Below are positions 34,572 to 43,512 of a stretch of 64,000 bases of DNA, piece after piece. A program made the translations under genes and the position numbers. The stretch is from positions 372,001 through 436,000 of the forward strand of contig NZ_JAMZCU010000001.1 of NCBI RefSeq assembly GCF_024273195.1, written 5' to 3'. Source of the stretch: Devosia ureilytica (GTDB taxonomy: Bacteria; Pseudomonadota; Alphaproteobacteria; Rhizobiales; Devosiaceae). Each line of letters starts with the position of its first letter. The first letter of the stretch is position 1. A model generated the notes under the pieces. The model ran no database searches and was not told where the DNA came from. It saw only the letters and a list, made by a program, of their open reading frames with translations.

Positions 34572-35770
34572 GCCTGTTGCCAGTCGACGAGGCTCTCGGC
34601 GCCATTCTTGCTCGCGTCCCGGCGGTTACGTCTGAGGCGGTGTCTCTAAGCGACGCTCTTGGACGCGTGCTGGCGGAGCCTTTGATCGCCAGTCACGATC
34701 AACCGCCGTTTGATGCCAGCGCCATGGATGGCTACGCCATGCGGGCGGCCGATGTTGGCGAGGGCGTCTGGCTCAAGGTGGTTGGGACTTCGCAAGCGGG
34801 CGTCGCCTTTTCTGGCTCCGTTGCCGAGGGCGAGGCCGTTCGCATTTTTACCGGCGCACCGGTTCCCTTCGGGGCCGACACAGTCATCATGCAGGAAGAG
34901 GCGGTTCGGGAGGGCGACAATGTGCGCTTCATCGTCCCTGCCCGGTTCGGCCACAGTGTTCGTCCCAAGGGCAATGATTTCGCAACGGGACAGATGCTGG
35001 TGCCCAGGGGTACCCGCCTGACGCCGATGCAGATCTCCGTGGCGGCTGCAGCCAATGCGGCGACACTTTCGGTCGCGCGCCGGCCGCATATTCATTTGAT
35101 GGCGACCGGGGATGAATTGGTTGCTCCTGGCACGCCACTGGGACCCGATCAGATCGTGGCATCCAATAGTTTTGGCCTTGCGGCGATGCTGGCGCCTTAT
35201 GCCCAGACCATTGAGGATCATGGCATCGTCGGGGATGATATCGATGCGCTCCGAAGCCGGTTGGCCGATGCCTTTGCCGCCGAGCCTGATGTGTTGGTGA
35301 CCACTGGCGGCGCCTCGGTGGGCGAGCACGATCTGGTCCAGGATGTGCTCAAGGAACTCGGGGTATCGCTGGATTTCTGGCGCATCAATATGCGTCCCGG
35401 CAAGCCGCTAATGTTCGGGACCCGTGGACGCACGCTGGTATTTGGGCTGCCTGGAAATCCGGTTTCTGCCATGGTTACGGCCATGGTGTTCATCAAACCG
35501 GCGCTGCGCGCCTGGCTCGGATATGCCGCGCCCGATCGCTGGCGGCTGCCACTGGCTGGCGAGACGCCGCCCAATAGTGCGCGCCGGCATTTCATGCGGG
35601 CGCAACTGTTGCATGGGTCGGCCGGACCACGATTGCTCCCGATCAGCCAGACGGACAGTGGGCATACGTCGTCCCTTGCCAATGCCGATATGCTGATCAT
35701 GCAGCCAGAGCATGATCCAGGGCAAAAAGAGGGTTCAGTCGTCGAGGCGCTACCCATCGACGAATTCTGA
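34568..35770 (+). CDS. moeA: Molybdopterin molybdenumtransferase
   Basis: Inserts molybdate into adenylated molybdopterin, 400 residues. Domain motifs include FDASAMDGYAMRAADV, the TGD strand MATGDELV, VVTTGGASVGEHD-like LVTTGGASVGEHDLV and the substrate loop FGLPGNPVSAMVT. The start at 34568 overlaps the moaC stop by ATGA; an upstream ATG within moaC gives no homology. Confidence 0.95.
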   Translation: MSLLPVDEALGAILARVPAVTSEAVSLSDALGRVLAEPLIASHDQPPFDASAMDGYAMRAADVGEGVWLKVVGTSQAGVAFSGSVAEGEAVRIFTGAPVPFGADTVIMQEEAVREGDNVRFIVPARFGHSVRPKGNDFATGQMLVPRGTRLTPMQISVAAAANAATLSVARRPHIHLMATGDELVAPGTPLGPDQIVASNSFGLAAMLAPYAQTIEDHGIVGDDIDALRSRLADAFAAEPDVLVTTGGASVGEHDLVQDVLKELGVSLDFWRINMRPGKPLMFGTRGRTLVFGLPGNPVSAMVTAMVFIKPALRAWLGYAAPDRWRLPLAGETPPNSARRHFMRAQLLHGSAGPRLLPISQTDSGHTSSLANADMLIMQPEHDPGQKEGSVVEALPIDEF

Positions 35771-35821
35771 GGCCCCCTGCACTCAGCCATGCCCGAAGGT
35801 CCGATCGGCCCCGGTGAAGAG

Positions 35822-35850
35822 TTGCAGAACATAAATGGAACATGTATGGT
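35822..35850 (+). promoter_or_regulatory. lexA promoter
   Basis: TTGCAG and TATGGT with 17-base spacing. The first LexA box overlaps the -35 element and spacer, the second lies just after the -10, as expected for autorepression. Confidence 0.6.
35827..35841. promoter_or_regulatory. LexA box 1
   Basis: GAACATAAATGGAAC fits the alphaproteobacterial SOS box, the direct repeat GAAC-N7-GAAC, exactly. It is 46 bases before the lexA start. Confidence 0.85.
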
Positions 35851-35851
35851 C

Positions 35852-35866
35852 GTTCCGTCTATGTTC
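35852..35866. promoter_or_regulatory. LexA box 2
   Basis: GTTCCGTCTATGTTC is the same motif (GTTC-N7-GTTC) in the opposite orientation. It starts 25 bases after the first box starts. Two boxes suggest tight autoregulation. Confidence 0.85.
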
Positions 35867-35887
35867 CGATTCTGGGGTTAGGGGCCA

Positions 35888-36601
35888 ATGCTGACACGCA
35901 AACAACACGAGCTGCTGATGTTCATCCACGAAAGGATGAAAGAGAGCGGTATCCCCCCGTCCTTCGATGAAATGAAGGATGCCCTTGATCTCGCGTCCAA
36001 ATCGGGCATTCACCGGCTGATCACGGCTCTGGAAGAGCGCGGGTTTATCCGCCGCCTGCCCAACCGAGCGCGCGCGCTCGAAGTGGTGAAACTGCCCGAC
36101 TCGATGAATCCATCACTGGGCGGTCGCAAGGCGCGGTTCGAACCTTCGGTCATCGAGGGCAATCTGGGCAAGGTTGCCTCCCCGCCATCGCGGAACATTG
36201 GCGGCGACGACTATGCACGTCCCGTCTCGGTCCCGGTCATGGGCCGCATTGCGGCCGGCACGCCCATCGAGGCCATCCAGACTCATTCCCACACCATTGC
36301 TGTGCCGCCCGAAATGTTGGGCGCCGGTGAGCATTATGCGCTGGAAGTGCGCGGTGACTCGATGATCGAGGCCGGCATTTTCGACGGTGACACCGTGCTC
36401 ATCAAGAAGCAGGAACACGCCTCGACCGGGGAGATTATCGTCGCCCTGGTGGATGACGAGGAAGCCACGCTCAAGCGCCTCCGCCGCAAGGGCGACACAG
36501 TGGCGCTTGAGGCTGCCAACCCGGCCTACGAAACCCGCATTTTCCCGCCCGACCGGGTGAAGGTGCAGGGGCGATTGGTGGGATTGCTGCGCAAATATTG
36601 A
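35888..36601 (+). CDS. lexA: SOS repressor LexA
   Basis: Transcriptional repressor of DNA-damage genes that self-cleaves when RecA filaments form. It has 237 residues: winged helix-turn-helix (1-65, [20 protein letters not shown]), a linker longer than in E. coli, and an S24 peptidase domain with cleavage site A123-G124 in GRIAAGTP, catalytic S158 (RGDSMIEAG) and K196 (ATLKRL). Two boxes stand in its promoter. An NTF2-like gene follows after one base. Confidence 0.97.
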   Translation: MLTRKQHELLMFIHERMKESGIPPSFDEMKDALDLASKSGIHRLITALEERGFIRRLPNRARALEVVKLPDSMNPSLGGRKARFEPSVIEGNLGKVASPPSRNIGGDDYARPVSVPVMGRIAAGTPIEAIQTHSHTIAVPPEMLGAGEHYALEVRGDSMIEAGIFDGDTVLIKKQEHASTGEIIVALVDDEEATLKRLRRKGDTVALEAANPAYETRIFPPDRVKVQGRLVGLLRKY

Positions 36602-36602
36602 G

Positions 36603-36980
36603 ATGGGTTTCGCCTCCCCACAGGCGGCGATGCGCTTCTACAGCGAGGTGATCAATCAGCATCTGTTTGACGCTTTGTTGCAGGTGTTATCCGATGACGT
36701 GGTTTTCTGGTTCAATTCCGGGTCGCACCGTGGCATCGCTGCTGCCCGGCTGGCATTTGAGACCACATGGTCAGGGATCGATGACGAGCGCTACTGGCTC
36801 GAGGATATGAATTGGCTGTCCGACGATGGGTCTTGCGCTTGCTGCATCTATCGGTTTCGTTGGCAGGGAATCGTAGGGGGAGCACCGGCTGATGGCGGTG
36901 GACGTGGCACGACCGTATTGCGCCGAGAGACGGCCGGCTGGGTGATTATCCATGAGCACCTCAGCGCCGATCCCAAATGA
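36603..36980 (+). CDS. NTF2-like (SnoaL/ketosteroid-isomerase fold) protein
   Basis: A 125-residue protein with the cone-shaped NTF2-like pattern: an N-terminal helix (AAMRFYSEVINQHLFDALLQVLSDD split here as helix then strand), DVVFWFNSGSHRGIAAA, and paired strands ending in GWVIIHEHLSADP. Such proteins bind small ligands or act as isomerases; no specific function can be given. It starts one base after the lexA stop and has no ribosome site of its own, so it is translated by coupling and presumably induced with lexA. A terminator follows immediately. Confidence 0.78.
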   Translation: MGFASPQAAMRFYSEVINQHLFDALLQVLSDDVVFWFNSGSHRGIAAARLAFETTWSGIDDERYWLEDMNWLSDDGSCACCIYRFRWQGIVGGAPADGGGRGTTVLRRETAGWVIIHEHLSADPK

Positions 36981-37007
36981 AAAGGCCCGCCGGTTTGGCG
37001 GGCCTTT
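36981..37007. terminator. Bidirectional terminator after the lexA transcript
   Basis: AAAGGCCCGCC pairs perfectly with GGCGGGCCTTT around a five-base loop, followed by CGTTTT. It lies between two convergent genes and directly after the NTF2-like stop. Confidence 0.85.
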
Positions 37008-37031
37008 CGTTTTGGTCCAGGCCGCAGCGCG

Positions 37032-38840
37032 TCAGTGATTATCGCGCGGCACGCCTTCGGTCTGGGCGATGCGCTGGTATTTGACAGCCGGTCGCAGGAC
37101 GGCGCCATCGCCGAGCTGGTCGACAATACCGCGCTGGATTTCCTGCCAGGGCGTCTGGTGCTTGGGATACTTGTAGCCCCCTTCAGCTTCCAGCGCCGCG
37201 CGGCGGGTGGCGATTTCTTCGACAGAAATCAGGATATCTGCCTCGCCCTTGTTCAGGTCGATGCGCACGCGGTCGCCCGTCCTGAGAATGGCCAGGTTAC
37301 CGCCGGCAGCGGCTTCGGGCGAAGCATTGAGGATGGAGGGCGAGCCTGAGGTGCCCGACTGACGACCGTCACCGATACAGGCCAGCGAATGGATGCCCTT
37401 CTTGATGAGGTAATCAGGTGGCCGCATGTTGACGACCTCGGCTGCACCGGGATAGCCGATTGGACCGGCGCCGCGCATGAACAGCAGCGTGTGTTCGTCA
37501 ATGTTCAGCGACGGATCATCGATGCGGTGGTGATAGTCTTCGGGACCATCAAAGACCACGGCCTTGCCTTCGAACATGCCGGGATGAGCCGGATCGGACA
37601 GGTAACGATCACGGAATTCGGCCGAGATGACGCTGGTCTTCATGATGGCGTTGTCGAACATATTGCCGCGCAGCACCAGGAAGCCGGCCTCTGCCTTGAG
37701 CGGGTTGTCGAAGTGCCGAATGACCTTGTCGTCTTCGATGACCGTCGTGCGGCAGTTCTCGCCAATGGTCTTGCCATTGACGGTCGGTGCGCCTTCGTGA
37801 ATCAGGCCTTGGGCCATGAGCTCGTTGACCACCGCGGGAACGCCGCCAGCGTGGTAATAATCCTCGCCCAGATATTCTCCGGCCGGCTGCAGATTGACCA
37901 GCAGTGGCACTTTCTGGCCGTGCTCCTGCCACTCGTCGATGTGGAGATCGACGCCAATATGGCGGGCAATGGCGTTGATGTGGATCGGCGCATTGGTCGA
38001 GCCGCCAATGGCAGAATTGACGACAATGGCGTTGAGGAAATTTTCCTTGGTCAGGATGTCCGAAGGCTTGAGATCCTCGTGCACCATTTCAACGGCGCGC
38101 TTGCCGGTGCGATAGGCCATTTCCTGACGGTCACGATAGGGCGCGGGAATGGCGGCCGAACCGGGCAACTGCATACCCAGAGCCTCAGCCAGCGAATTCA
38201 TGGTCGAGGCGGTGCCCATGGTGTTGCAATAGCCAGTCGAAGGCGCCGAGGATGCCACCAGCTCGATGAACTTGGGATAGTCAATCTCGCCGGCAGCGAG
38301 CAATTGGCGGGCTTTCCAGACGATGGTGCCGGAACCGGTACGTTCACCCTTGTGCCAGCCGTTGAGCATGGGGCCGACCGAGAGTGCGATGGCGGGAATA
38401 TTGACCGTGGCAGCGCCCATCAGCATGGCAGGCGTGGTCTTGTCGCAACCAATGGTGAGAACGACGCCATCCAGCGGATAGCCATAAAGCACTTCGACGA
38501 GGCCAAGATAGGCCAGGTTACGGTCAAGACCCGCGGTCGGACGCTTGCCGGTTTCCTGGATCGGGTGAACCGGAAACTCGATGGCGATGCCACCAGCCTC
38601 GCGAATGCCTTCGCGGACGCGTTCGGCCAGCACGATGTGGTGGCGATTGCAGGGGCTGAGATCGGAGCCGGTCTGTGCAATGCCGATAATCGGCTTGCCC
38701 GACTGCAACTCCTCGCGCGACACGCCGAAATTCATGTAGCGCTCGAGATAGAGCGCGGTCATGTCGGGGTTGTCCGGGTTGTCGAACCACGCGCGCGAGC
38801 GAAGCTTGCGGCCGCCGGTGCCGCCATTGTCTGCAGTCAT
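37032..38840 (-). CDS. IlvD/Edd-family sugar-acid dehydratase (galactonate/arabonate/xylonate type)
   Basis: Iron-sulfur dehydratase of 602 residues that removes water from an aldonic acid to give a 2-keto-3-deoxy acid. Cluster ligands are C64 (DLSPCNRHH), C132 ([10 protein letters not shown]) and C205 ([10 protein letters not shown]), with K134 as the Mg-binding, probably carbamylated lysine. The sequence reads much more like Caulobacter xylonate dehydratase and rhizobial arabonate dehydratase than like true IlvD or Edd. Given its divergent neighbours dgoK and dgoA, D-galactonate is the likely substrate here; D-xylonate, L-arabonate or D-fuconate remain possible. Confidence 0.88.
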   Translation of the reverse strand: MTADNGGTGGRKLRSRAWFDNPDNPDMTALYLERYMNFGVSREELQSGKPIIGIAQTGSDLSPCNRHHIVLAERVREGIREAGGIAIEFPVHPIQETGKRPTAGLDRNLAYLGLVEVLYGYPLDGVVLTIGCDKTTPAMLMGAATVNIPAIALSVGPMLNGWHKGERTGSGTIVWKARQLLAAGEIDYPKFIELVASSAPSTGYCNTMGTASTMNSLAEALGMQLPGSAAIPAPYRDRQEMAYRTGKRAVEMVHEDLKPSDILTKENFLNAIVVNSAIGGSTNAPIHINAIARHIGVDLHIDEWQEHGQKVPLLVNLQPAGEYLGEDYYHAGGVPAVVNELMAQGLIHEGAPTVNGKTIGENCRTTVIEDDKVIRHFDNPLKAEAGFLVLRGNMFDNAIMKTSVISAEFRDRYLSDPAHPGMFEGKAVVFDGPEDYHHRIDDPSLNIDEHTLLFMRGAGPIGYPGAAEVVNMRPPDYLIKKGIHSLACIGDGRQSGTSGSPSILNASPEAAAGGNLAILRTGDRVRIDLNKGEADILISVEEIATRRAALEAEGGYKYPKHQTPWQEIQRGIVDQLGDGAVLRPAVKYQRIAQTEGVPRDNH

Positions 38841-38940
38841 TTGCCTGTTCCTTGCTTATCCGCCAGGTCGCGGAAGTGAGGGCCTTGGTGGGCTTGTTCT
38901 ATCACGACGCAAGGCGCTGTGAATGGGGTGATGGCAAAAA

Positions 38941-38969
38941 ATCATACAAATCGGACAAGTCAGTGCGAA
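38941..38969 (-). promoter_or_regulatory. Candidate promoter of the dehydratase gene
   Basis: On the minus strand TTCGCA and TATGAT with 17-base spacing, about 100 bases before the start codon. The first 16-base repeat overlaps this element, so a regulator bound there would block it. Confidence 0.4.
38952..38967. promoter_or_regulatory. Operator-like repeat copy 1 in the sugar cluster
   Basis: CGGACAAGTCAGTGCG. It matches copy 2 at 14 of 16 positions and lies over the dehydratase promoter. Confidence 0.45.
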
Positions 38970-39011
38970 CTCTGGTGGAAATCTGCCTGAGGAAGTGTTT
39001 GAGCTTACCCG

Positions 39012-39027
39012 CGGACAAGTGAGAGCG
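39012..39027. promoter_or_regulatory. Operator-like repeat copy 2 in the sugar cluster
   Basis: CGGACAAGTGAGAGCG, in the same orientation as copy 1 and exactly 60 bases from it, on the dgoK side of the 292-base divergent gap. The rest of the gap holds no gene. Confidence 0.45.
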
Positions 39028-39132
39028 CCGGCATTGCGCTATGAAAACAGCAGATGAGGAATCGATCTGGTCAGTAGGCAGGCAGGGCTTTAGGGTCGCG
39101 CCGCGACAACGCCGGAATGAGCGAGGACGACC

Positions 39133-40050
39133 TTGACTGAACAGATTGCATGGATCGCGGTGGATTGGGGGACGTCCAATCTTCGCGCCTGGGGCATCGG
39201 CCCCGCTGGCGCCGTCGTTGCCACAGCCGGCTCCGACCAGGGCATGGGCAAGCTCGCGCCCCAGGAATTTCCAGCGGCTCTCATGGCGGTCGCGAACCAG
39301 TTGGCTCTGCCAGACGAACCGGTGGATGTCGTCATCTGCGGTATGGCTGGGGCCCGGCAGGGCTGGCTCGAAGCGCCTTATCTCGAGGCGCCAACCGATC
39401 TCATTGCGCTTGGCCAGGGCGCGGTCCACCCGAATATGCCGGATGAACGACTTCGCGTCTCGATTTTGCCCGGCGTCTGCCAGCGCGAAGGTGGCGAGAA
39501 TGTCATGCGTGGGGAAGAAACGCAGCTCCTGGGCCTTGCTGTGACGGCGCCGACCTATGCCGGCCTTGTCTGCATGCCCGGCACGCATTCAAAGTGGGCG
39601 CGCCTTGAGGGCACGCGGATAGCCGGATTTTCGACCGCCATGACGGGCGAATTGTTCGAGCTGCTGAAGACCCATTCCGTGCTTCGCCACTCCCTCGCCG
39701 GGGACGTCAATGGGCCGGAGCGGGACGGCGGGTTCCTGGCCGGGGCCCAGGATGGCCTTGATGAACCGGAAAAACTGCTCGGACAACTGTTCGAAGTGCG
39801 GGCCAGCGCGCTGCTTTCGGGCCGCACGCCAGACTGGTGCGCCGGGTACCTCTCGGGCCTGCTTATCGGCACCGAAATTGCCGCTAACCGTAACCAGATC
39901 GGCACGGATCCCGTGCCACTGATCGGCTCGGCGACGCTTTGCGCGCTCTATGCGCGGGTGCTGGCCATGACCGGCGCCGCCGGTCGTGTCGTTGATTCCA
40001 CCGAAGTGGTGCTGGCGGGCCTCAAGGCCGCCCGCGCCTCGATTGCCTGA
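39133..40050 (+). CDS. dgoK: 2-dehydro-3-deoxygalactonokinase
   Basis: Phosphorylates 2-keto-3-deoxygalactonate to the 6-phosphate, 305 residues. The N-terminal AVDWGTSNLRAWGIG is the phosphate-binding motif of the family; ICGMAGARQGWLEAPYLEAP and VCMPGTHSKWA are further DgoK signatures. The start is TTG, supported by GAGGA five bases upstream. It is the first gene of a four-gene operon with dgoA, the lactonase and the beta-galactosidase. Confidence 0.94.
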   Translation: MTEQIAWIAVDWGTSNLRAWGIGPAGAVVATAGSDQGMGKLAPQEFPAALMAVANQLALPDEPVDVVICGMAGARQGWLEAPYLEAPTDLIALGQGAVHPNMPDERLRVSILPGVCQREGGENVMRGEETQLLGLAVTAPTYAGLVCMPGTHSKWARLEGTRIAGFSTAMTGELFELLKTHSVLRHSLAGDVNGPERDGGFLAGAQDGLDEPEKLLGQLFEVRASALLSGRTPDWCAGYLSGLLIGTEIAANRNQIGTDPVPLIGSATLCALYARVLAMTGAAGRVVDSTEVVLAGLKAARASIA

Positions 40051-40061
40051 GGATTTGTCTC

Positions 40062-40673
40062 GTGACCCATCGTCATATCATCGCCATCCTGCGCGGCATC
40101 ACGCCTGAGGAAGCCGTTCCGGTGTGCACCGCCCTGGCCGAAGCTGGCATTACGCTGATCGAAGTGCCGCTCAATTCGCCTAACGCGGTTGACAGCATCG
40201 GGCGAGCCGCAGCTGCTCTCGCGGATCGAGCCGAGATTGGCGCGGGCACTGTGCTGACGCCGGAGGATGTGCGTGCTGTTGCCGGGGCTGGCGGGACATT
40301 CATTGTTTCGCCGGACACCAATCCCGAAGTGATTGCCGAGACTGTACGGTTGGGTCTCAAGTCCTATCCCGGGGTGTTTTCGCCCACAGACGCCTTTGCC
40401 GCGATCCGCGCCGGCGCGACGGGGTTGAAATTCTTCCCGGCCGAGGTGCTGGGCGCAAAGGGGATCAAGGCGATGAAGGCGGTGCTGCCGCCTGCCCTGC
40501 CGGTCTATGCCGTGGGCGGGGCTAACCCCGATAATTTCCACGAATTCTTCGCCGTGGGGTGCACCGGTTTCGGGCTGGGTACCTATATTTTCAAGCCCGG
40601 CATGGGCGTTGCCGAGGTGGCAGAACGGGCGGCCACCGCGGTTGCGGCCTATGATCGGGGACAGGCGAAATGA
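40062..40673 (+). CDS. dgoA: 2-dehydro-3-deoxy-6-phosphogalactonate aldolase
   Basis: Class I aldolase splitting KDPGal into pyruvate and glyceraldehyde 3-phosphate, 203 residues. K123 in GLKFFPAE forms the Schiff base; IAILRGITPEEA and IEVPLNSPNA carry the substrate-binding Arg and Glu, and GAGTVLTPEDV is conserved. KDPG aldolase (Eda) is a close relative, but the dgoK neighbour favours DgoA. GTG start with TGAGGA eight bases ahead. It overlaps the next gene by ATGA. Confidence 0.93.
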   Translation: MTHRHIIAILRGITPEEAVPVCTALAEAGITLIEVPLNSPNAVDSIGRAAAALADRAEIGAGTVLTPEDVRAVAGAGGTFIVSPDTNPEVIAETVRLGLKSYPGVFSPTDAFAAIRAGATGLKFFPAEVLGAKGIKAMKAVLPPALPVYAVGGANPDNFHEFFAVGCTGFGLGTYIFKPGMGVAEVAERAATAVAAYDRGQAK

Positions 40674-41545
40674 CGCAAACAGCGAAACTTCTGGTCGACA
40701 GCCAGTGCGCATTGGGAGAAGGCCCGTTTTGGCACGAGGGACGGCAGCAGCTGTTCTGGTTCGATATCAACAATCGCACCCTTTTCGCTGCAAGCGCCGA
40801 AGGCGATGTGCAAAGCCAGTGGCATTTCGACGAGATTGTCGCGGCTGCCGCGATTGTCGATGACAACACACTTGCCATTGCCACCGAGACAGGCCTCAAG
40901 CGCTTCGACCTGGCCACGGGTGACATTGCCGACATCGTCGATATCGAGAAAGACGTGCCAGCCAATCGCACCAATGACAGCCGCGTGCATCCGTCGGGCG
41001 CTTTCTGGATTGGCACCATGGTCAAGGACGAGGGACCCAAGGACGGCGCAGTCTATCACTACCGCAAAGGCGTCCTGACCAAGATCATTTCCAATGCGGC
41101 AATCCCCAATGCCACATGTTTTTCGCCCGATGGGCGCACTGCATACTGGGCCGACACGCCCGAGCAGAAGATCCTCAAGTGCCAAACTGATCCCGAAACC
41201 GGCATGCCGGTGAGCGAATGGGAGCTGTTTGCCGATGTTTCGGAGCATCGTGGCTATCCTGATGGAGCCGTGGTCGACAGCGAGGGCTTTCTCTGGAACG
41301 CCCGCTGGGGCGGCTCTTGCGTGATCCGCTACGCGCCGGATGGCAGCATTGATCGCATCATCGAGGTGCCGGTCAGCCAGGTCACCTGCCCCGCCTTTGG
41401 CGGCAAGGACCTTAAGCGGCTGTTCCTGACGACAGCCAACAAGACGCTGTCAGCGGAGCAACTTGCGGCCGAAAAGGTGGCCGGCGGTGTGTTCTATATC
41501 GACCTCGACATTGCCGGCCTGCCGGAAGCGAAAATCAAGCTCTGA
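40670..41545 (+). CDS. SMP-30/gluconolactonase-family sugar lactonase
   Basis: Six-bladed beta-propeller lactonase of 291 residues. The metal site is seen as E17 (LGEGPFWHE), the N102-D103 pair (NRTNDSRVHPSG), N147 (IPNATCFSPDG) and D198 (YPDGAVVDSEG). It would open galactono-lactone, or an arabono- or xylono-lactone, to the acid used by the divergent dehydratase. Substrate is inferred from context only. Confidence 0.9.
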   Translation: MTQTAKLLVDSQCALGEGPFWHEGRQQLFWFDINNRTLFAASAEGDVQSQWHFDEIVAAAAIVDDNTLAIATETGLKRFDLATGDIADIVDIEKDVPANRTNDSRVHPSGAFWIGTMVKDEGPKDGAVYHYRKGVLTKIISNAAIPNATCFSPDGRTAYWADTPEQKILKCQTDPETGMPVSEWELFADVSEHRGYPDGAVVDSEGFLWNARWGGSCVIRYAPDGSIDRIIEVPVSQVTCPAFGGKDLKRLFLTTANKTLSAEQLAAEKVAGGVFYIDLDIAGLPEAKIKL

Positions 41546-41553
41546 GACCTCCC

Positions 41554-43512
41554 ATGACCAGCCCGACCCTTGGCGTCTGCTACTATCCTGAACACTGGCC
41601 CGAGGACGTTTGGGAGAGCGATGCGGCGCGAATGGCCGAGGTCGGCATTCGGTTTGTACGCATCGGCGAGTTCGCCTGGTCGCGACTGGAGCCAAGCGAG
41701 GGAGACCTGCAGCTCGACTGGATGATCCGGTCGATGGACGTGCTCGGGCGGCATGGACTCAAGGTGATTGTCGGCACGCCCACCGCCACGCCACCCCGCT
41801 GGATGATCGACAAGCATCCCGACATGCTGGCCGTCGATATCGAGGGGCGCCGCAAGGGCTTTGGCTCTCGGCGGCACTATGACTTTTCGCACCTGGGCTA
41901 TCGGGCCGAGGCGGCGCGCATTACCCAGATTCTGGCGGAGGCGTTGAGTGGCCATCCGGCACTGGGCGGCTGGCAAACGGACAATGAATATGGCTGCCAC
42001 GGCACGACCTACTCATATTCGCCTGCTGCGCTCGACGGGTTCCGGCTTTGGCTCAGGGAAAAGTACGAGACAATCGGCGCGCTCAACACGGCCTGGGGCA
42101 ATGTGTTCTGGTCGATGGAATATAATCGGTTTGAGCAAATCGAACTGCCGAACCTGTTGGTGTGCGACGCGGCGCCCGCGCATGAGCTGGATTTCCGCCG
42201 ATATTCATCGGATCAGGTGTCGGCCTTCAACCGGGTGCAGTACGACATACTGAAGGCCAAGCGCCCGGACCTGCCGGTGATCCACAATTTCATGAGCCGC
42301 TACAGCGAGTTCGATCATTACGACCTGGGCGAAAGCATCGACATTGCCAGCTGGGATTCCTACCCCATCGGGCATCTGGCGATGAGCGACGAGACCATAG
42401 AACACAAGGCTCAGTATCTCCGCCAAGGTGATCCAGACAATGCGGGCTTCCACCATGACCTCTACCGCACCGTGGGCCATGGCCGCTGGTGGGTGATGGA
42501 GCAGCAGCCGGGGCCAGTGAACTGGGCCAATGCCAACCCCGATCCGCTGCCGGGCATGGCGCGGCTCTGGGCGTGGGAGGCGTTTGCCCATGGGGCAGAA
42601 GTCGTTTCCTATTTCCGCTGGCGGCAGGCGCCATTTGCGCAAGAGCAGATGCACGCGGGGCTGTTGCGGCCGGACAGCGAGCCGGCGCCGGCCTATGGTG
42701 AAGCCAGCCAGGTGGCGCGGGAACTGGCTTCAGTCGGCCTTGGCGGCACCGCCGCAAAGGGCAAGATCGCGCTTATCTTTGACTATGAGAGCGAGTGGGC
42801 CTGGGAAATCCAGCCGCAGGCCGCCGGGTTCAAGCATGGCAATCATGTGCGCGGGCTTTATTCCGCGTTCCGAAAGCATGGGCTTGATGTGGACATACTG
42901 CCACCAACGACCACGAGCTTTGCCGGATATGACATTGTTGCCATTCCTGCGCTGCTGGCGTGGAGCGATGCACTGCGCGAGGCTGTTGCCAGTTTTGAAG
43001 GGCATTTGCTTGTCGGGCCACGCACGGGATCGAAGACCGAGCATTTTGCCACGCCCGCGCGGCTTGGACCGGACCTGCCGCAAAATCTGCTCGACGCCAA
43101 GGTGGCGCGGGTCGATAGCCTGCCGCCGGGCGTCGATGTGGCCGTCAAGGGTGGTGGCGCTGCGCGACTTTGGCGCGAGAAGGTCGAAGGCGGCGCAGAG
43201 GTGGTGATGGAGGACGTTGAGGGCGTCCCGGTGCTGCTCTCGCAGGGAAAGCTGTTCTATCTGACCACCACGGGCGATCGGGCTTTGGTTCAGCGCGTCG
43301 TCGATTATCTGATTGCCGAGGCTAATACACCGACCTTGACGCTTCCCGCCGGCGTGCGCTGCCGGGTGCGCGGCGACTTCCGCATTTATGTGAACTACGG
43401 CGCGGGGGACACCACATTGGCGCCGGCGGCGGACGAGGTAGGCTATGTGCTGGGCGGAGCCGAAATTCCGGCGGCAGGGGTCACCGTGGCGAAACTCGCC
43501 AGGGGCGATTGA
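41554..43512 (+). CDS. Beta-galactosidase, glycoside hydrolase family 42
   Basis: Cleaves terminal beta-galactosides, feeding free galactose into the oxidative route encoded beside it. It has 652 residues: the TIM barrel (CYYPEHWPEDVW start), acid/base E145 in WQTDNEYGCH and nucleophile E316 in WWVMEQQPGPVNW, a trimerisation domain (about 400-600) and a small beta C-terminus. No signal peptide, so intracellular; a transporter must exist elsewhere. Its 3' end overlaps the convergent comEC by 32 bases. Confidence 0.94.
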   Translation: MTSPTLGVCYYPEHWPEDVWESDAARMAEVGIRFVRIGEFAWSRLEPSEGDLQLDWMIRSMDVLGRHGLKVIVGTPTATPPRWMIDKHPDMLAVDIEGRRKGFGSRRHYDFSHLGYRAEAARITQILAEALSGHPALGGWQTDNEYGCHGTTYSYSPAALDGFRLWLREKYETIGALNTAWGNVFWSMEYNRFEQIELPNLLVCDAAPAHELDFRRYSSDQVSAFNRVQYDILKAKRPDLPVIHNFMSRYSEFDHYDLGESIDIASWDSYPIGHLAMSDETIEHKAQYLRQGDPDNAGFHHDLYRTVGHGRWWVMEQQPGPVNWANANPDPLPGMARLWAWEAFAHGAEVVSYFRWRQAPFAQEQMHAGLLRPDSEPAPAYGEASQVARELASVGLGGTAAKGKIALIFDYESEWAWEIQPQAAGFKHGNHVRGLYSAFRKHGLDVDILPPTTTSFAGYDIVAIPALLAWSDALREAVASFEGHLLVGPRTGSKTEHFATPARLGPDLPQNLLDAKVARVDSLPPGVDVAVKGGGAARLWREKVEGGAEVVMEDVEGVPVLLSQGKLFYLTTTGDRALVQRVVDYLIAEANTPTLTLPAGVRCRVRGDFRIYVNYGAGDTTLAPAADEVGYVLGGAEIPAAGVTVAKLARGD

